Below, in pieces: positions 43,526 to 52,398 of a stretch of 64,000 bases of DNA (the first letter of the stretch is position 1; the number at the start of each line of letters is the position of its first letter). The notes beneath the pieces are model-generated. The model was not told the DNA's origin. It did not search any database and saw only the letters and a list, made by a program, of their open reading frames with translations. Location of the stretch: assembly GCA_963702685.1 (NCBI GenBank), contig CAVPDQ010000008.1, forward strand, positions 248,001-312,000, read 5' to 3'. Origin of the DNA: AP-15 sp963702685 (GTDB taxonomy: Bacteria; Pseudomonadota; Alphaproteobacteria; ATCC43930; CGMCC-115725). Made by a program: the position numbers and the translations under genes.

Positions 43526-43978
43526 ATGGCCCCCCGGCGGCGCGCAGCCGGCCGCCGGCTGCACCGCCGAGAGGCCGGCTTTACGTTGCTCGAGCTGCTG
43601 GTTGTCCTGGCGATCCTCGGGTTGCTGATCGGTCTGGTCGCGCCGGCGGCGTTGCGCCAGCTCGGCTCGGCAAAAATAAAGATCGCGCATCAATCGATCG
43701 AACGGCTGGCGAGCGTGCTCGATATCTACAAGCTCGATATCGGCAGCTACCCGACGACCGAGCAAGGCCTGCAAGCCCTGCTCGATCGTCCGTCCGGGGT
43801 GACCCACTGGAGCGGCCCTTACCTCAAGGGTGAAAAAGTGCCGGAAGATCCCTGGGGCCACCCTTATGTCTACCGGATGCCGAGCGAGCGGCCCGGCCAC
43901 GACTACGATCTTTATTCGCTCGGGCCGACCGGCCAGGCGACCGGGACGGCCAAGTCGGAACAGATTGTCAACGACTGA
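43526..43978 (+). CDS. gspG: Type II secretion major pseudopilin GspG
   Basis: The protein has a prepilin leader ending in Gly before the conserved FTLLELLVVLAILGLLIGLV (mature Phe1, Glu5). The GspG C-terminal hallmark follows, YKLDIGSYPTTEQGLQALL and GPYLKGEKVPEDPWGHPYVY. GspG forms the shaft of the pseudopilus. I used ATG 43526; TTG 43502 or GTG 43505 would add a few residues. The gene stands apart from the other gsp genes, converging on gspK. Confidence 0.93.
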   Translation: MAPRRRAAGRRLHRREAGFTLLELLVVLAILGLLIGLVAPAALRQLGSAKIKIAHQSIERLASVLDIYKLDIGSYPTTEQGLQALLDRPSGVTHWSGPYLKGEKVPEDPWGHPYVYRMPSERPGHDYDLYSLGPTGQATGTAKSEQIVND

Positions 43979-43979
43979 C

Positions 43980-43998
43980 CCGGCTGGGACCGAGCCGG
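43980..43998. terminator. Short hairpin between convergent gspG and gspK
   Basis: CCGGCT, seven bases, AGCCGG lies in the 26-base gap between the two stop codons. It has no U-tract and a stem of only six base pairs, so it is a weak candidate. Confidence 0.35.
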
Positions 43999-44004
43999 CT
44001 GCGT

Positions 44005-44877
44005 TCAGTCGATGCGGCTGCGCCAGGCGAGGACGTTGTAGCCGCTCGGCAGCATCGCGCCGACCTGGACGATCGCGGTGCGCACGACGCGGGCGTTGCC
44101 CGGCCCCTGCGCGGTGGCAATGATCCGCACGGTCTGCAAATCGGCGCCCTGCTGATCGGCGGGCAGCTGGCTGTCGCCGGTGTGCGGCAGCCGGGCGAGC
44201 GCTGCTGCGACAACCGGGTCCGGACTGTTGGGGTTCGGCTCGGCCGGGCCGTAAAGCGTCAAATGCGGCCGCAGCGCGGCGAGCACCGCCGGGGTCATGC
44301 CGATCACGCGGCCGAGCTCGTCGAGACTTTCGAGCGGCTCCCCCGGCGGCCGGTAATCGAGGCCCGCTGCCTGATATTCGGCCAGCGTCGCCGCCGGGTC
44401 TTGCGCAGACTGGGCCGATCCGACCCATTCGCCGATCGCCGTGGCGAGACGCCCGGTATGCTGCGGATCGGCGCCGAGGATGGTCAGCAGCGCTTCGAGC
44501 AGGTCCGGAGAGGCGAGGTTGGGATTGATCCGCCCGGCCTCGTCCTCGAGCCCCAGGGTGACCCGGCTGTCGCCGATCGTGACTTGACGCGCGGCCCCGC
44601 CCGGACGCCAGCGCTGGTCCGGACGCGGATCGGACAGCGCGAAAATCGCTTGCGAGATCGCGCCGTCGGCCGCCGCCTCGGCGACGGCATTCTCGACCAG
44701 ATTGGTGGCGATGCGCGCTTCGGTATGCCCGCTCGCCGTCAGATGGGCGACGAGAAAAGCAATCAGCACCAAGGTCCACAACACGATGAGGAGCGCGAAA
44801 CCACCGTTACGGCGCCGCGCGAAGGCCGCGCCCGCCCGGTCCGGCTCGGGCTCAGAAGCGGTTCGGATTGGCGGCAC
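44005..44877 (-). CDS. gspK: Type II secretion minor pseudopilin GspK
   Basis: The protein has an N-terminal pseudopilin segment GFALLIVLWTLVLIAFLVAH and the GspK helical domain with LEDEAGRINPNLASPDLLEA, EWVGSAQ and SLDELGRVIGMTPAVLAALR. GspK caps the pseudopilus tip with GspI and GspJ. The GTG at 44877 has AAGGG upstream and overlaps gspD by 26 bases; an ATG at 44922 is the alternative. Confidence 0.9.
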   Translation of the reverse strand: MPPIRTASEPEPDRAGAAFARRRNGGFALLIVLWTLVLIAFLVAHLTASGHTEARIATNLVENAVAEAAADGAISQAIFALSDPRPDQRWRPGGAARQVTIGDSRVTLGLEDEAGRINPNLASPDLLEALLTILGADPQHTGRLATAIGEWVGSAQSAQDPAATLAEYQAAGLDYRPPGEPLESLDELGRVIGMTPAVLAALRPHLTLYGPAEPNPNSPDPVVAAALARLPHTGDSQLPADQQGADLQTVRIIATAQGPGNARVVRTAIVQVGAMLPSGYNVLAWRSRID

Positions 44878-47161
44878 CCGAGATACCCTTGCGCTCGAGC
44901 TGCTGCGGCACCAGCCCGGCATTGATGACCTGGCTGCGCAAATCCTCGGTCAAGGCGCGCGCATCGCGCTGATCGTGAACCACATGCGGCGTGATCAGCA
45001 CGAGAAGCTCGGTGCGGGTGCGAGCGTTGGATTGGTTCGACAGCAGCGTGCCGATCACCGGGATGTCCTTGAGAAACGGCAACCCGCTGTTGCCTTCCGA
45101 CGAATTGTCGCGGATCAGGCCGGCCATGCCGACGGTCTGGCCGTCCTGAACCGCAACCCGCGTCTGAAACACCTGATCGTCGAAGGTCGGCGATCCTTGC
45201 ACGGTGTTGGTCGCCGCGGCCGCCACATCGCTGACCTCCTGGGCGATGTCGAGAGTGACCAGACCGCCGGTGTTGACCCGCGGCGTCACCTGCATGATGA
45301 CGCCGGTCTCGTGATAATCGACGCTGTTCACGACCGGCGCGCCGGCGGCGAGCGTGCTGGTCGCGGTCCCGGTCAGGACCGGCACTTGCTGGCCGACCTG
45401 CAGGCGTGCCGGCTGGTTGTCGAGAACCATGACCTGCGGCGCCGACAAGACCTTGACCTTGGTCACCGAGGCGAGCGCCGCCAGGACGAAATTCGGCGAT
45501 TTGCTCAGTATGAAAAAGGGCGAGCTCGATGGGAACGCCAGACTGGTCAGGGACGGGAAGCTCGGATTGGTTGGAGTGCCGAGCGTCTCGGCGAAATGGT
45601 CGGTCTTAAAGAAGAACTGTGTGCCGTATTGCAGCTGGTCGTTGAGATCGACTTCGGCGATGGTGGCTTCGATCAGAACTTGCAAGGGGACGATATCGAT
45701 CTTGCGCAGCATGCCCTCGATGACCGTGTATTCGCTCGGGGTCGCAAAGATCAGCAGCGCATTGTTGACGCGGTTGGCGATGATGCGGATGCGGTTTTCG
45801 TTGCCGCCGCCGCCGCCGGCACCGGTCTCGGGCGACAGCGGCTCGCTCGCCGGCTGGGGCCCTCCCCCGGCGGTCAGGGTCGGCGACGGGATCGCGGCAC
45901 CGAGGCCGCCGGTCGCTCCGCTCGTGCCGGAGGTGCCGCCAGCGCCGGGCAGGCCGCCGACTGAGCCGCCGCCGAGGCCGCCGAGGCCGCCCGGGGCACC
46001 CGATCCGCCGGCAGCGCCGCCCAAGCCCATGGCGGTACCGCCTCCGGCAGCGCCGCCGGCCGCCGCCAATTGTCCGGCAAAGGGGGTCGTGCTGCCCGGT
46101 GGCGCCGGGGTCGGCGAGACGTGGCCGGGGGTAAAGGCGCGTTGGAGCAGTCCCTCGAGATCGTCGCTGCGCCCGTTCTGCACGTAATAGATGTGCCAGG
46201 TCCGCGCGGTGGCGTCCTCGACCCGCGTCGCCAGATTGAAAAAGCGGTTGGCCGCATCGATAAAGCGCGGCTGCGAGGACACCACCAGCACCGCATTGAC
46301 CCGCTCCATCGGCAACACGCGCACGAGGCCTGAAAGCGGCCCTTGGCTTTGCGCTTGCAGCACCGATTGCAGCTCGGCGGCGAGCTTGGCCGGATCGCCG
46401 TCGCCGGCCGGGAAGAGCGCGTAGGATTGACCCGCCAAAATATCGATGTCGAAGGCGCGGATCAGCCCGACCAGCGTCTGCCGGACCGCCTGGTCACCGG
46501 TCACCAGCACCGCGTTGCCGCTCGGATCGGCGGCGATCTTGCCGCCCTCGGCGACAAAAGGCTCGAGCATCTTGGCCAGGTCTTTCCCGTTGGTGTAGCG
46601 CAGCGGGACGACTTGCGCGCCGGCGCCGATCCCGCCCGCGCCGGACTGGTTGGTCGCCGCACCGGCCGGGATCGGCAGCACGGCATAGATGCCGTTGCGC
46701 TCGACGACGGTGGCGCCGTTCTGGTTGAGGAGCGTTTCGAGCGTCGGGATCAGCGCCGAGCGCGGCAACGGCTTGCCGGTTTCGATCGACGCGGTACCGT
46801 GCACGTTAGGGTCGATCGTATAGTTGACCTTGAGCGTCGATCCGAGAATCGTGCGCACGATCTCGCGAATATCGGTATCGACAAAATTGAGCGTGATGTC
46901 GCCGGCCTCGCCGCTTGCGACCCCTTGCGGCGGTGCCGCCCTTGTCGGCGACGACGGCGCGACGCCGGGGGCGCGGCTCTCGAAAATGCGCTGGTGGGTG
47001 AGGTCGTTGGGAATGGGGCCGCTCGTTCGAGGGGCGGCGGCCTGAAGCGCGCCCGGCTGCTCGAGTGGCGTCAGGCCGGGAGGCGGCGGCTGACAACCGG
47101 CCAACAGGATCGAGGCGAGCGCCACGGCGGCAACGGCGGCGATGCCGTGCGGCGCCATCAT
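44852..47161 (-). CDS. gspD: Type II secretion outer-membrane secretin GspD
   Basis: The 769-residue lipoprotein (LASILLAGC lipobox) has N-domains with ITLNFVDTDIREIVRTILG and PLRYTNGKDLAKMLEPFVAE. The secretin core has QVLIEATIAEVDLNDQLQYG, LSAPQVMVLDNQPARLQVG and VPVLTGTATSTLAAG. A roughly 100-residue Gly/Ala-rich insert (about 355-457) precedes the core. Tandem ATGs at 47161 and 47158 overlap the gspC-like stop. Confidence 0.95.
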   Translation of the reverse strand: MMAPHGIAAVAAVALASILLAGCQPPPPGLTPLEQPGALQAAAPRTSGPIPNDLTHQRIFESRAPGVAPSSPTRAAPPQGVASGEAGDITLNFVDTDIREIVRTILGSTLKVNYTIDPNVHGTASIETGKPLPRSALIPTLETLLNQNGATVVERNGIYAVLPIPAGAATNQSGAGGIGAGAQVVPLRYTNGKDLAKMLEPFVAEGGKIAADPSGNAVLVTGDQAVRQTLVGLIRAFDIDILAGQSYALFPAGDGDPAKLAAELQSVLQAQSQGPLSGLVRVLPMERVNAVLVVSSQPRFIDAANRFFNLATRVEDATARTWHIYYVQNGRSDDLEGLLQRAFTPGHVSPTPAPPGSTTPFAGQLAAAGGAAGGGTAMGLGGAAGGSGAPGGLGGLGGGSVGGLPGAGGTSGTSGATGGLGAAIPSPTLTAGGGPQPASEPLSPETGAGGGGGNENRIRIIANRVNNALLIFATPSEYTVIEGMLRKIDIVPLQVLIEATIAEVDLNDQLQYGTQFFFKTDHFAETLGTPTNPSFPSLTSLAFPSSSPFFILSKSPNFVLAALASVTKVKVLSAPQVMVLDNQPARLQVGQQVPVLTGTATSTLAAGAPVVNSVDYHETGVIMQVTPRVNTGGLVTLDIAQEVSDVAAAATNTVQGSPTFDDQVFQTRVAVQDGQTVGMAGLIRDNSSEGNSGLPFLKDIPVIGTLLSNQSNARTRTELLVLITPHVVHDQRDARALTEDLRSQVINAGLVPQQLERKGISGAANPNRF

Positions 47162-47787
47162 CGCCGCCTCTGACCGGGGCGCAGCGGTGCCGGCCGCGGC
47201 GGCAGGACAGGCGCGCCCGGCCGCGGCAGGACCACCCCCGGGGCGGTGCGGACCCTGAGCCGCTGGACGCCGTTCGCGGTCGGCGGCGCGGTCGCCGCTT
47301 CGGGCTGCGGCGGGGTCGGCGGGGCCAAATTCGGGTCGAATTTCGGCTGCAGCGTCTTGGTTCCCTCCGGACCGCTCAACGACACTTCGGTGGGCGTGAT
47401 GGTGTCGATCCGCCAGCCGCTCATGGTTTCGCCTTCGGTGACCGTCAAAAGCTTGGCCCCGCTCGGTGCAAAAATCGCGATGTGACGGCCGGGCGCGATC
47501 ACGATCCCGGTCAGCCGGGTGTCCGAGAGGCCGGTGTCCGTGGGCGCGGCGTCGGCGGCCTGCGGCGGGCGGCGGGTGCTGCTGAACAGCGGACGCGCCA
47601 AAATCGGTGCCATCGGCTCGGCCTCGGGAAGCTCGCGCTTTGGCGGCAGCGCCGGCGGGCCGATGCGGGCCGCGATCGCGACGGAAGGTGCCGGGTCGGG
47701 CCCGGCCGCCTCGCGCTCGGCGACAAAGATCGCGCCGAACACGACCGAGCCGGCGAGCAGCAGCAGCAGCACCAAGCGGTCGCTCAT
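47158..47787 (-). CDS. Type II secretion GspC/GspN-like inner-membrane protein
   Basis: The 209-residue protein has one N-terminal membrane helix (DRLVLLLLLAGSVVFGAIFV). A homology region resembling GspC follows: APILARPLFSSTRRP, LTGIVIAPGRHIAIFAPSG, VTEGETMSGWRIDTITPTEV and LSGPEG. The tail is Pro-rich. GspC links the inner-membrane platform to GspD. It overlaps gspM and gspD by four bases each. Confidence 0.8.
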   Translation of the reverse strand: MSDRLVLLLLLAGSVVFGAIFVAEREAAGPDPAPSVAIAARIGPPALPPKRELPEAEPMAPILARPLFSSTRRPPQAADAAPTDTGLSDTRLTGIVIAPGRHIAIFAPSGAKLLTVTEGETMSGWRIDTITPTEVSLSGPEGTKTLQPKFDPNLAPPTPPQPEAATAPPTANGVQRLRVRTAPGVVLPRPGAPVLPPRPAPLRPGQRRR

Positions 47788-48398
47788 GACTTGGCCGCGC
47801 CCGGGGCCGCGCCCGGGGCCGCGCCCGGCTTGTCGTTGTTGCGAAAGCCGTAGACGTCGAGCCCGGCATCGAGCCCCGGGTCGAAGCCGGGCGTCGGCGG
47901 CAGCCCCGGCCTGCGCAGCACGCCGTGGATCTGGAGGTTGTCGATGACGAGCGGCGGTGTTGCCTCCTCGAGCGCGGCGATCAGCTTGACCAAGGTCTCG
48001 TAGGGTCCGCTCAGCGCCAGCCGCAGCCCGATGCGGCGATAGGCTCCGCGCGCCTCGGCGGGCAGGCTTTCGGTGCTGCCGATGGCGGCGCCGGACGCAG
48101 CGGCGAGCGCCTCGATCCGGCTTTGCAGACTGGCAGAGGCAATCGCGTCGCTCGCACCTTCCAGGGTGACCTTGCGGGCGCGCGCAGCGGTGCGCAGCTC
48201 GGCGACCTGCGCGCGCAGCGCCGGCAGCGTGCCCGCCGCGGCCTGCAGCCGGGGCAGCAGCATGCGGCGGGTTTCCAGGCTCGCCTCGCGTTCGGCATAG
48301 AAATCGACAATCGGCGCGATCACCACCAGATACACGCCCCCCAGCGCGATCAGAGCCAAGCCCAGGGCCAACAGCCGGCCGCGCCGGCCGGTCGGCAT
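47784..48398 (-). CDS. gspM: Type II secretion assembly-platform protein GspM
   Basis: The 204-residue protein has an N-terminal helix (LLALGLALIALGGVYLVVIA), a coiled-coil segment and a ferredoxin-like C-terminal domain with LALSGPYETLVKLIAALEEA and PLVIDNLQIHG. This is the GspM/PilO pattern. The tail repeats GAAPGAAPGAA. ATG 48398 was chosen. Confidence 0.85.
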   Translation of the reverse strand: MPTGRRGRLLALGLALIALGGVYLVVIAPIVDFYAEREASLETRRMLLPRLQAAAGTLPALRAQVAELRTAARARKVTLEGASDAIASASLQSRIEALAAASGAAIGSTESLPAEARGAYRRIGLRLALSGPYETLVKLIAALEEATPPLVIDNLQIHGVLRRPGLPPTPGFDPGLDAGLDVYGFRNNDKPGAAPGAAPGAAKS

Positions 48399-48412
48399 GG
48401 TTGCCAAGGAGA

Positions 48413-49453
48413 TTACGGCGCCACCTCCGCAACAATCGTAAAAATTTCCAGCTTCAGCGCCTCGACCCGCGTCACCGGCGCGGCAAAGGCGGGGTTGCGA
48501 AACTCCTTGTCGGCGGCAAAGGCGCCGATCAGGCGGGCGGCCGCAGCCGAGCGGCCGCTCATGGTCAATTTTCGCTCGTGCAGCTCGAGCTCGGTCAGAT
48601 AGCTGTCGTCCGGCAGGACGCGAGTGGCCGCCGCCAGCACCGCGAGCGGCTGGCCGAATTTGTCCTGCTCGCTCTGGATCAGATCGGCGCTGCCCGAGAG
48701 GCGCTTGATCTCGCGGCGCAGCGTGTCGGCTTCGCCGGCGGCAGCGCGGCCGGCCGCAGTCGCCTGGTCGAGCCTGGTCAGGGCCGCGGATTGGCGCACG
48801 AACGGGGTCACCAGGCTGGCCACCGCCAACCCGGCGCAGCACGCCGCCGCCAGCCAGACGAGCCGTCGCCGTGAGGCACGCCGCACATGACCGTTTTCGG
48901 GCACCAGCGGCAAGCACGACCCGGCGTCGGGGCCGTCGGCGATTTCCACCCGCGCCGGCTCGATGCCCATATGGCCGAGCGCGCCGAGCAGCGGCGCCAG
49001 GCTGGCTTTGGCGACCAGCACCAGGCGGACCGTCAATCTCCCGTTTTGTCGATCGACGGCGGCGATGCGGTGGCTCCAGTACAATTCCTCGGCCTTGAAC
49101 GGGGTCTCCCGATCCATCTCGAAGGCGAGGACCTGGTCGAGCTCGCGTTCGGCGGCGAGCGGAAAGCTCAGCGTCTTGCCCAAGAGGTCCGCTTCGGCGA
49201 GACGGAGCACCGTCGGCCGGTCGGCCGAACGCGGCAATTCGGCGAGCCCGGCGGCGCCGAGCGCAAAGCGGCCGAGCGGATTTTCCTTGCCGTTGCGCCG
49301 AATGCCGACCGCGACCGCATTGATGCCTTGGGCGAGCGGCCCGACCGGGGTGACGACCGTCGCATCGGCCGCGTTCGGCGGCGACCGGCGCAAGCCCTGG
49401 GGCAGCAGATCCGCCAGCTGGCCAAACCACCAGGTGAAAAATTCGCGCAGCAT
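48413..49453 (-). CDS. gspL: Type II secretion assembly-platform protein GspL
   Basis: The 346-residue protein has an actin-like cytoplasmic part with VLAFEMDRETPFKAEELYWS, one membrane helix (RLVWLAAACCAGLAVASLV) and a PilN-like periplasmic domain ending in EALKLEIFTIVAEVAP. GspL couples the GspE ATPase to GspM and GspC. A 218-base gap separates it from gspJ, with a hairpin (AGCCGCC/GGCGGCT) near 49486-49511, so it may have its own promoter. Confidence 0.85.
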   Translation of the reverse strand: MLREFFTWWFGQLADLLPQGLRRSPPNAADATVVTPVGPLAQGINAVAVGIRRNGKENPLGRFALGAAGLAELPRSADRPTVLRLAEADLLGKTLSFPLAAERELDQVLAFEMDRETPFKAEELYWSHRIAAVDRQNGRLTVRLVLVAKASLAPLLGALGHMGIEPARVEIADGPDAGSCLPLVPENGHVRRASRRRLVWLAAACCAGLAVASLVTPFVRQSAALTRLDQATAAGRAAAGEADTLRREIKRLSGSADLIQSEQDKFGQPLAVLAAATRVLPDDSYLTELELHERKLTMSGRSAAAARLIGAFAADKEFRNPAFAAPVTRVEALKLEIFTIVAEVAP

Positions 49454-49671
49454 GATCGCGATCGGCCGAACCGCCTTCTACCCAGAGCCGCCGGGCAACC
49501 AAAGGGCGGCTCGGTCTGCCAACGGAGGTGCCGAATGTGGCTCGATCATGGCGAAGCCAGATGGCGTAAGCGAATTCGCCAGCACCGCGGCTCGGCTTAA
49601 CCATAGCGCGGGGCGCTTGCCCCGGCTCGGGCCGAGGCCGCCTGGCACGCCGGCGAATCGATGCGGCGCGG

Positions 49672-50277
49672 TCACGGCATCGGCGCCGCGATCAAGTCGG
49701 GCCAGCGCCGCCGGTCGCCCTTGGCAAAGCCGAGCCGCACGCGGACCAGGTCGGGCAATTGCGGGCCGTCCCAGCGCGTCTGCCAACCCGCCGGCTGGTC
49801 CGGGGCGGCAGCCCCCCAATAGGCGAGATCGAAACGGCGGACCCCTCCGATCAGCTCGGTGACGATCGGCTTTGGCGGCGGGCTGCTCGACACCTCGTGG
49901 CGATGCGGCGTCCAGCTCAGCACCAGGCGCTTGCCGGCGAGCTCGAGCTCGATATCGGCGCGCTGGCTGGTGCCGAGGCCGGTCGGCAGGTCGCCGATAA
50001 ACGACAGGCGGTGCTGGTCCCCGTTGAACTTTGCCGCCCCGGCCGCGGCACCACTCGAGGGCGGTGCCGCGATCCCGTTCAACAAGCCGCGCAACGTGCG
50101 CGCCGCGGCATCGATCTCGGCGGTTTCGCCGACCCGGCGCGACTGGGCCTGCCATAATGCCAGACCGGCGCGCACGCCCTGGGTCAATCCGACCACCAGC
50201 AGCCCGAGCACAACCAGCGACACCAGGATTTCGAGAAGGGTGAAGCCGCGCTCGCCAGCGCTCGATGCCGGCGACAT
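49672..50277 (-). CDS. gspJ: Type II secretion minor pseudopilin GspJ
   Basis: The 201-residue protein has a prepilin leader and GFTLLEILVSLVVLGLLVVG, then a GspJ-like beta domain with LSFIGDLPTGLGTSQRADIE. Its start lies one base from the gspI stop. Confidence 0.88.
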   Translation of the reverse strand: MSPASSAGERGFTLLEILVSLVVLGLLVVGLTQGVRAGLALWQAQSRRVGETAEIDAAARTLRGLLNGIAAPPSSGAAAGAAKFNGDQHRLSFIGDLPTGLGTSQRADIELELAGKRLVLSWTPHRHEVSSSPPPKPIVTELIGGVRRFDLAYWGAAAPDQPAGWQTRWDGPQLPDLVRVRLGFAKGDRRRWPDLIAAPMP

Positions 50278-50278
50278 G

Positions 50279-50686
50279 TCAGCCGCTCTGTGTCGCGCTG
50301 CCGAGCCGCAGCGTCTTCAGCACCACCGCCTGCTGCTTGCCCTTTTCCTCCCAGGTGATGTCGACTTCGACAGCGTAGAGCGCGATCGCCATCGAGGCCG
50401 CGGCATCCGGGCTCGGCATGGTTCGCGACGCCAGCGGCTGCACGCGAATCTTCCAGTGAAAGCCGCCGCCGTCGTCACCCTGGGATTCGCCTTGCGTCAT
50501 CGCCGCGTTGCGCCCGATCGCGGCGAGGTGCGAGCGCGCCCGCTCGACCGCCTCCTCGGCCCGCGCCGCGGTATCGACCGCGAACAGCCCGCCGCTGCCG
50601 GCCTCGAACAAGCCGACCAATGCCAGCCCGGCAATCGCCAGCGCCACCACCACTTCGAGCAGGGTAAAGCCGGCGCTCCGCGGCAT
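50279..50686 (-). CDS. gspI: Type II secretion minor pseudopilin GspI
   Basis: The 135-residue protein has GFTLLEVVVALAIAGLALVG with the mature Glu5, and a short C-terminal domain with HWKIRVQPL. It forms the tip complex with GspJ and GspK. It is four bases from gspH. Confidence 0.88.
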   Translation of the reverse strand: MPRSAGFTLLEVVVALAIAGLALVGLFEAGSGGLFAVDTAARAEEAVERARSHLAAIGRNAAMTQGESQGDDGGGFHWKIRVQPLASRTMPSPDAAASMAIALYAVEVDITWEEKGKQQAVVLKTLRLGSATQSG

Positions 50687-50690
50687 CGGC

Positions 50691-51170
50691 TCAGCGCAGA
50701 TCGGCGATGCTGACCCGCCCGGTCAGCCAATCGACGCCGACCGCGACCTGCCGCTTTCTTTCGGCGAGCGTGATCCGGCCGCCGGTCGAGCTGCCGTCCG
50801 GATTGAAGCGGATGCCGCCCGCGGTGGCGCTCGCTTTTTCGCCGGCGACCGTCAGCAGCGCGATCCGGTATCCGGCGGGCAGCGGCCGGGGCGCGTCGGT
50901 TCCGACCCGATAGCGGTGCCCGGCGAGATCGAGGCCGAACATGACCGGGCGATTGCCGACGATCGCTTGCGAGCGCGCGAGCCGCAATTGCGCGGCCAGC
51001 TCGCGCGCCGTGCCGTCGAGCCCCAAGGTGCTGCTCCAGGGCGGCTTGTAGCCGGTGATCAGCACCAGGGCGAGGCCCAGCACCGCGAGCGCCACGATCA
51101 GCTCGATCAGCGAAAATCCGGCCGCTCGACCGGGCCATCGGCGAAAATCCGGGTCAGCCGGCGAGGTCAT
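50691..51170 (-). CDS. gspH: Type II secretion minor pseudopilin GspH
   Basis: The 159-residue protein has GFSLIELIVALAVLGLALVL and the GspH/FimT-like domain: ARELAAQLRLARSQAIVGNR, GGIRFNPDGSSTGGRITL. It overlaps gspF by 17 bases. Confidence 0.88.
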   Translation of the reverse strand: MTSPADPDFRRWPGRAAGFSLIELIVALAVLGLALVLITGYKPPWSSTLGLDGTARELAAQLRLARSQAIVGNRPVMFGLDLAGHRYRVGTDAPRPLPAGYRIALLTVAGEKASATAGGIRFNPDGSSTGGRITLAERKRQVAVGVDWLTGRVSIADLR

Positions 51171-52377
51171 TGAGGCTCAGCATCGCCGTCAAGAGCGCGC
51201 TGATGATGCCGGCGACGGCGAGGCCCATCGCGATCGTGATCAGCGGCACCGCCAGCGCCACCAGCCGCTGGATCATCAGCCGCGCCTGCTCGTCGTGAAT
51301 CTCGGCGGCTTTCAGCGCCATCGTCGCCAATTGCGCGGCTTCCTCGCCGAGCTGCAAGAGGTGGATCGTGCGCGCCGGAAAGAGCCCCGCGGCGGCGAGC
51401 GGCCGGCTGAGCCCGGCGCCGTCCTTGGCGCGCAATGCGGCTGCCTCGACCGCGGCGGCGGCGGCGAGGTTGCCGAGCGCATCCTTGGCGATGCCGAGCG
51501 CGGCAATCAGCGGCACCCCGTTTTCGAGCAGGCTGCCGAGGGTGCGGGTCAGCCGTGCCGCCAGGGTTTCGCGCAACAGCTTGCCGGCCACCGGCAGGCG
51601 CAGCACAAAGCGGTCGAACGGCAGCCGATAGGCCGGCCGCGCCAACAGCTGTCGGGCCAAGAGCACGAGGGCGACGGTGACCAGCAGCAGCCAGGGTGCC
51701 GCGGCGCCGACCACCGTGCCCAAGGTCATCAGCACCTGTGTCGCGGCCGGCAGCTGGGCGCCGGCCTGCTGGAAAATCGGCGTGAACTGGGGGAGCACAT
51801 AGTCGAGCAAAAACAGGATCGAGCCGATCGCGGCGACGACCAGCAGCGCCGGATAGACCATCGCCGCGTGCAGGCTCGCGGTGAGGCTGCGCTCGCGCTC
51901 GAGCAGGCTGGCGAGCCGGTCGAGGGTCGCGGCGAGCGTGCCGCCCGCCTCGCCGGCCCGCACCAGCCCGATATAGAGTCGGGAAAAGCTGCGCGGCTCG
52001 CCGGCGAGCGCTGCGGCGAGCGAGCTGCCGGCGCGCACCCGATCGCGGACATTGCCGAGGACCGCACGGGCGCGGGGGCTGCGCGTGTTGTCGACGACAA
52101 AGCGCAGCGCGCGGTCGAGGTCCTGGCCCGCCGCCAGCATGATCGCGAGCTCGCGGGTCACCTCGCTGAGCGCATTCTTGTCGATCCCGCGGACCCGGCC
52201 CAGCTCGACCTGCAGCAGCTCGGAAAGCCCGCGGCGAGCCCCCGCCAGATCGGCGCGCAGCACAATCTGGCCCTGGCGCTGCAAGCGCTCGACCACGGCG
52301 CCGCGGTCGGGCGCCTCCATGACGCCGTTGACGACCTCGCCGCCGCCATTGATCGCCGACCAGCGAAACGCCGCCAT
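51154..52377 (-). CDS. gspF: Type II secretion inner-membrane platform protein GspF
   Basis: The 407-residue protein has two repeated T2SSF domains with SEVTRELAIMLAAGQDLDRA and GLVRAGEAGGTLAATLDRLA, and three membrane helices including ALLVVAAIGSILFLLDYVL. It is the core of the assembly platform contacted by GspE. Confidence 0.93.
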   Translation of the reverse strand: MAAFRWSAINGGGEVVNGVMEAPDRGAVVERLQRQGQIVLRADLAGARRGLSELLQVELGRVRGIDKNALSEVTRELAIMLAAGQDLDRALRFVVDNTRSPRARAVLGNVRDRVRAGSSLAAALAGEPRSFSRLYIGLVRAGEAGGTLAATLDRLASLLERERSLTASLHAAMVYPALLVVAAIGSILFLLDYVLPQFTPIFQQAGAQLPAATQVLMTLGTVVGAAAPWLLLVTVALVLLARQLLARPAYRLPFDRFVLRLPVAGKLLRETLAARLTRTLGSLLENGVPLIAALGIAKDALGNLAAAAAVEAAALRAKDGAGLSRPLAAAGLFPARTIHLLQLGEEAAQLATMALKAAEIHDEQARLMIQRLVALAVPLITIAMGLAVAGIISALLTAMLSLNDLAG

Positions 52378-52398
52378 CTCACCCTCCCGGCAGCCGGG

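Noticed and set aside
47162..47869. Extending GspD about 236 codons upstream
   Set aside because: That sequence is the out-of-frame reading of the gspC-like gene; the ATG overlapping the gspC stop gives a proper lipoprotein signal.
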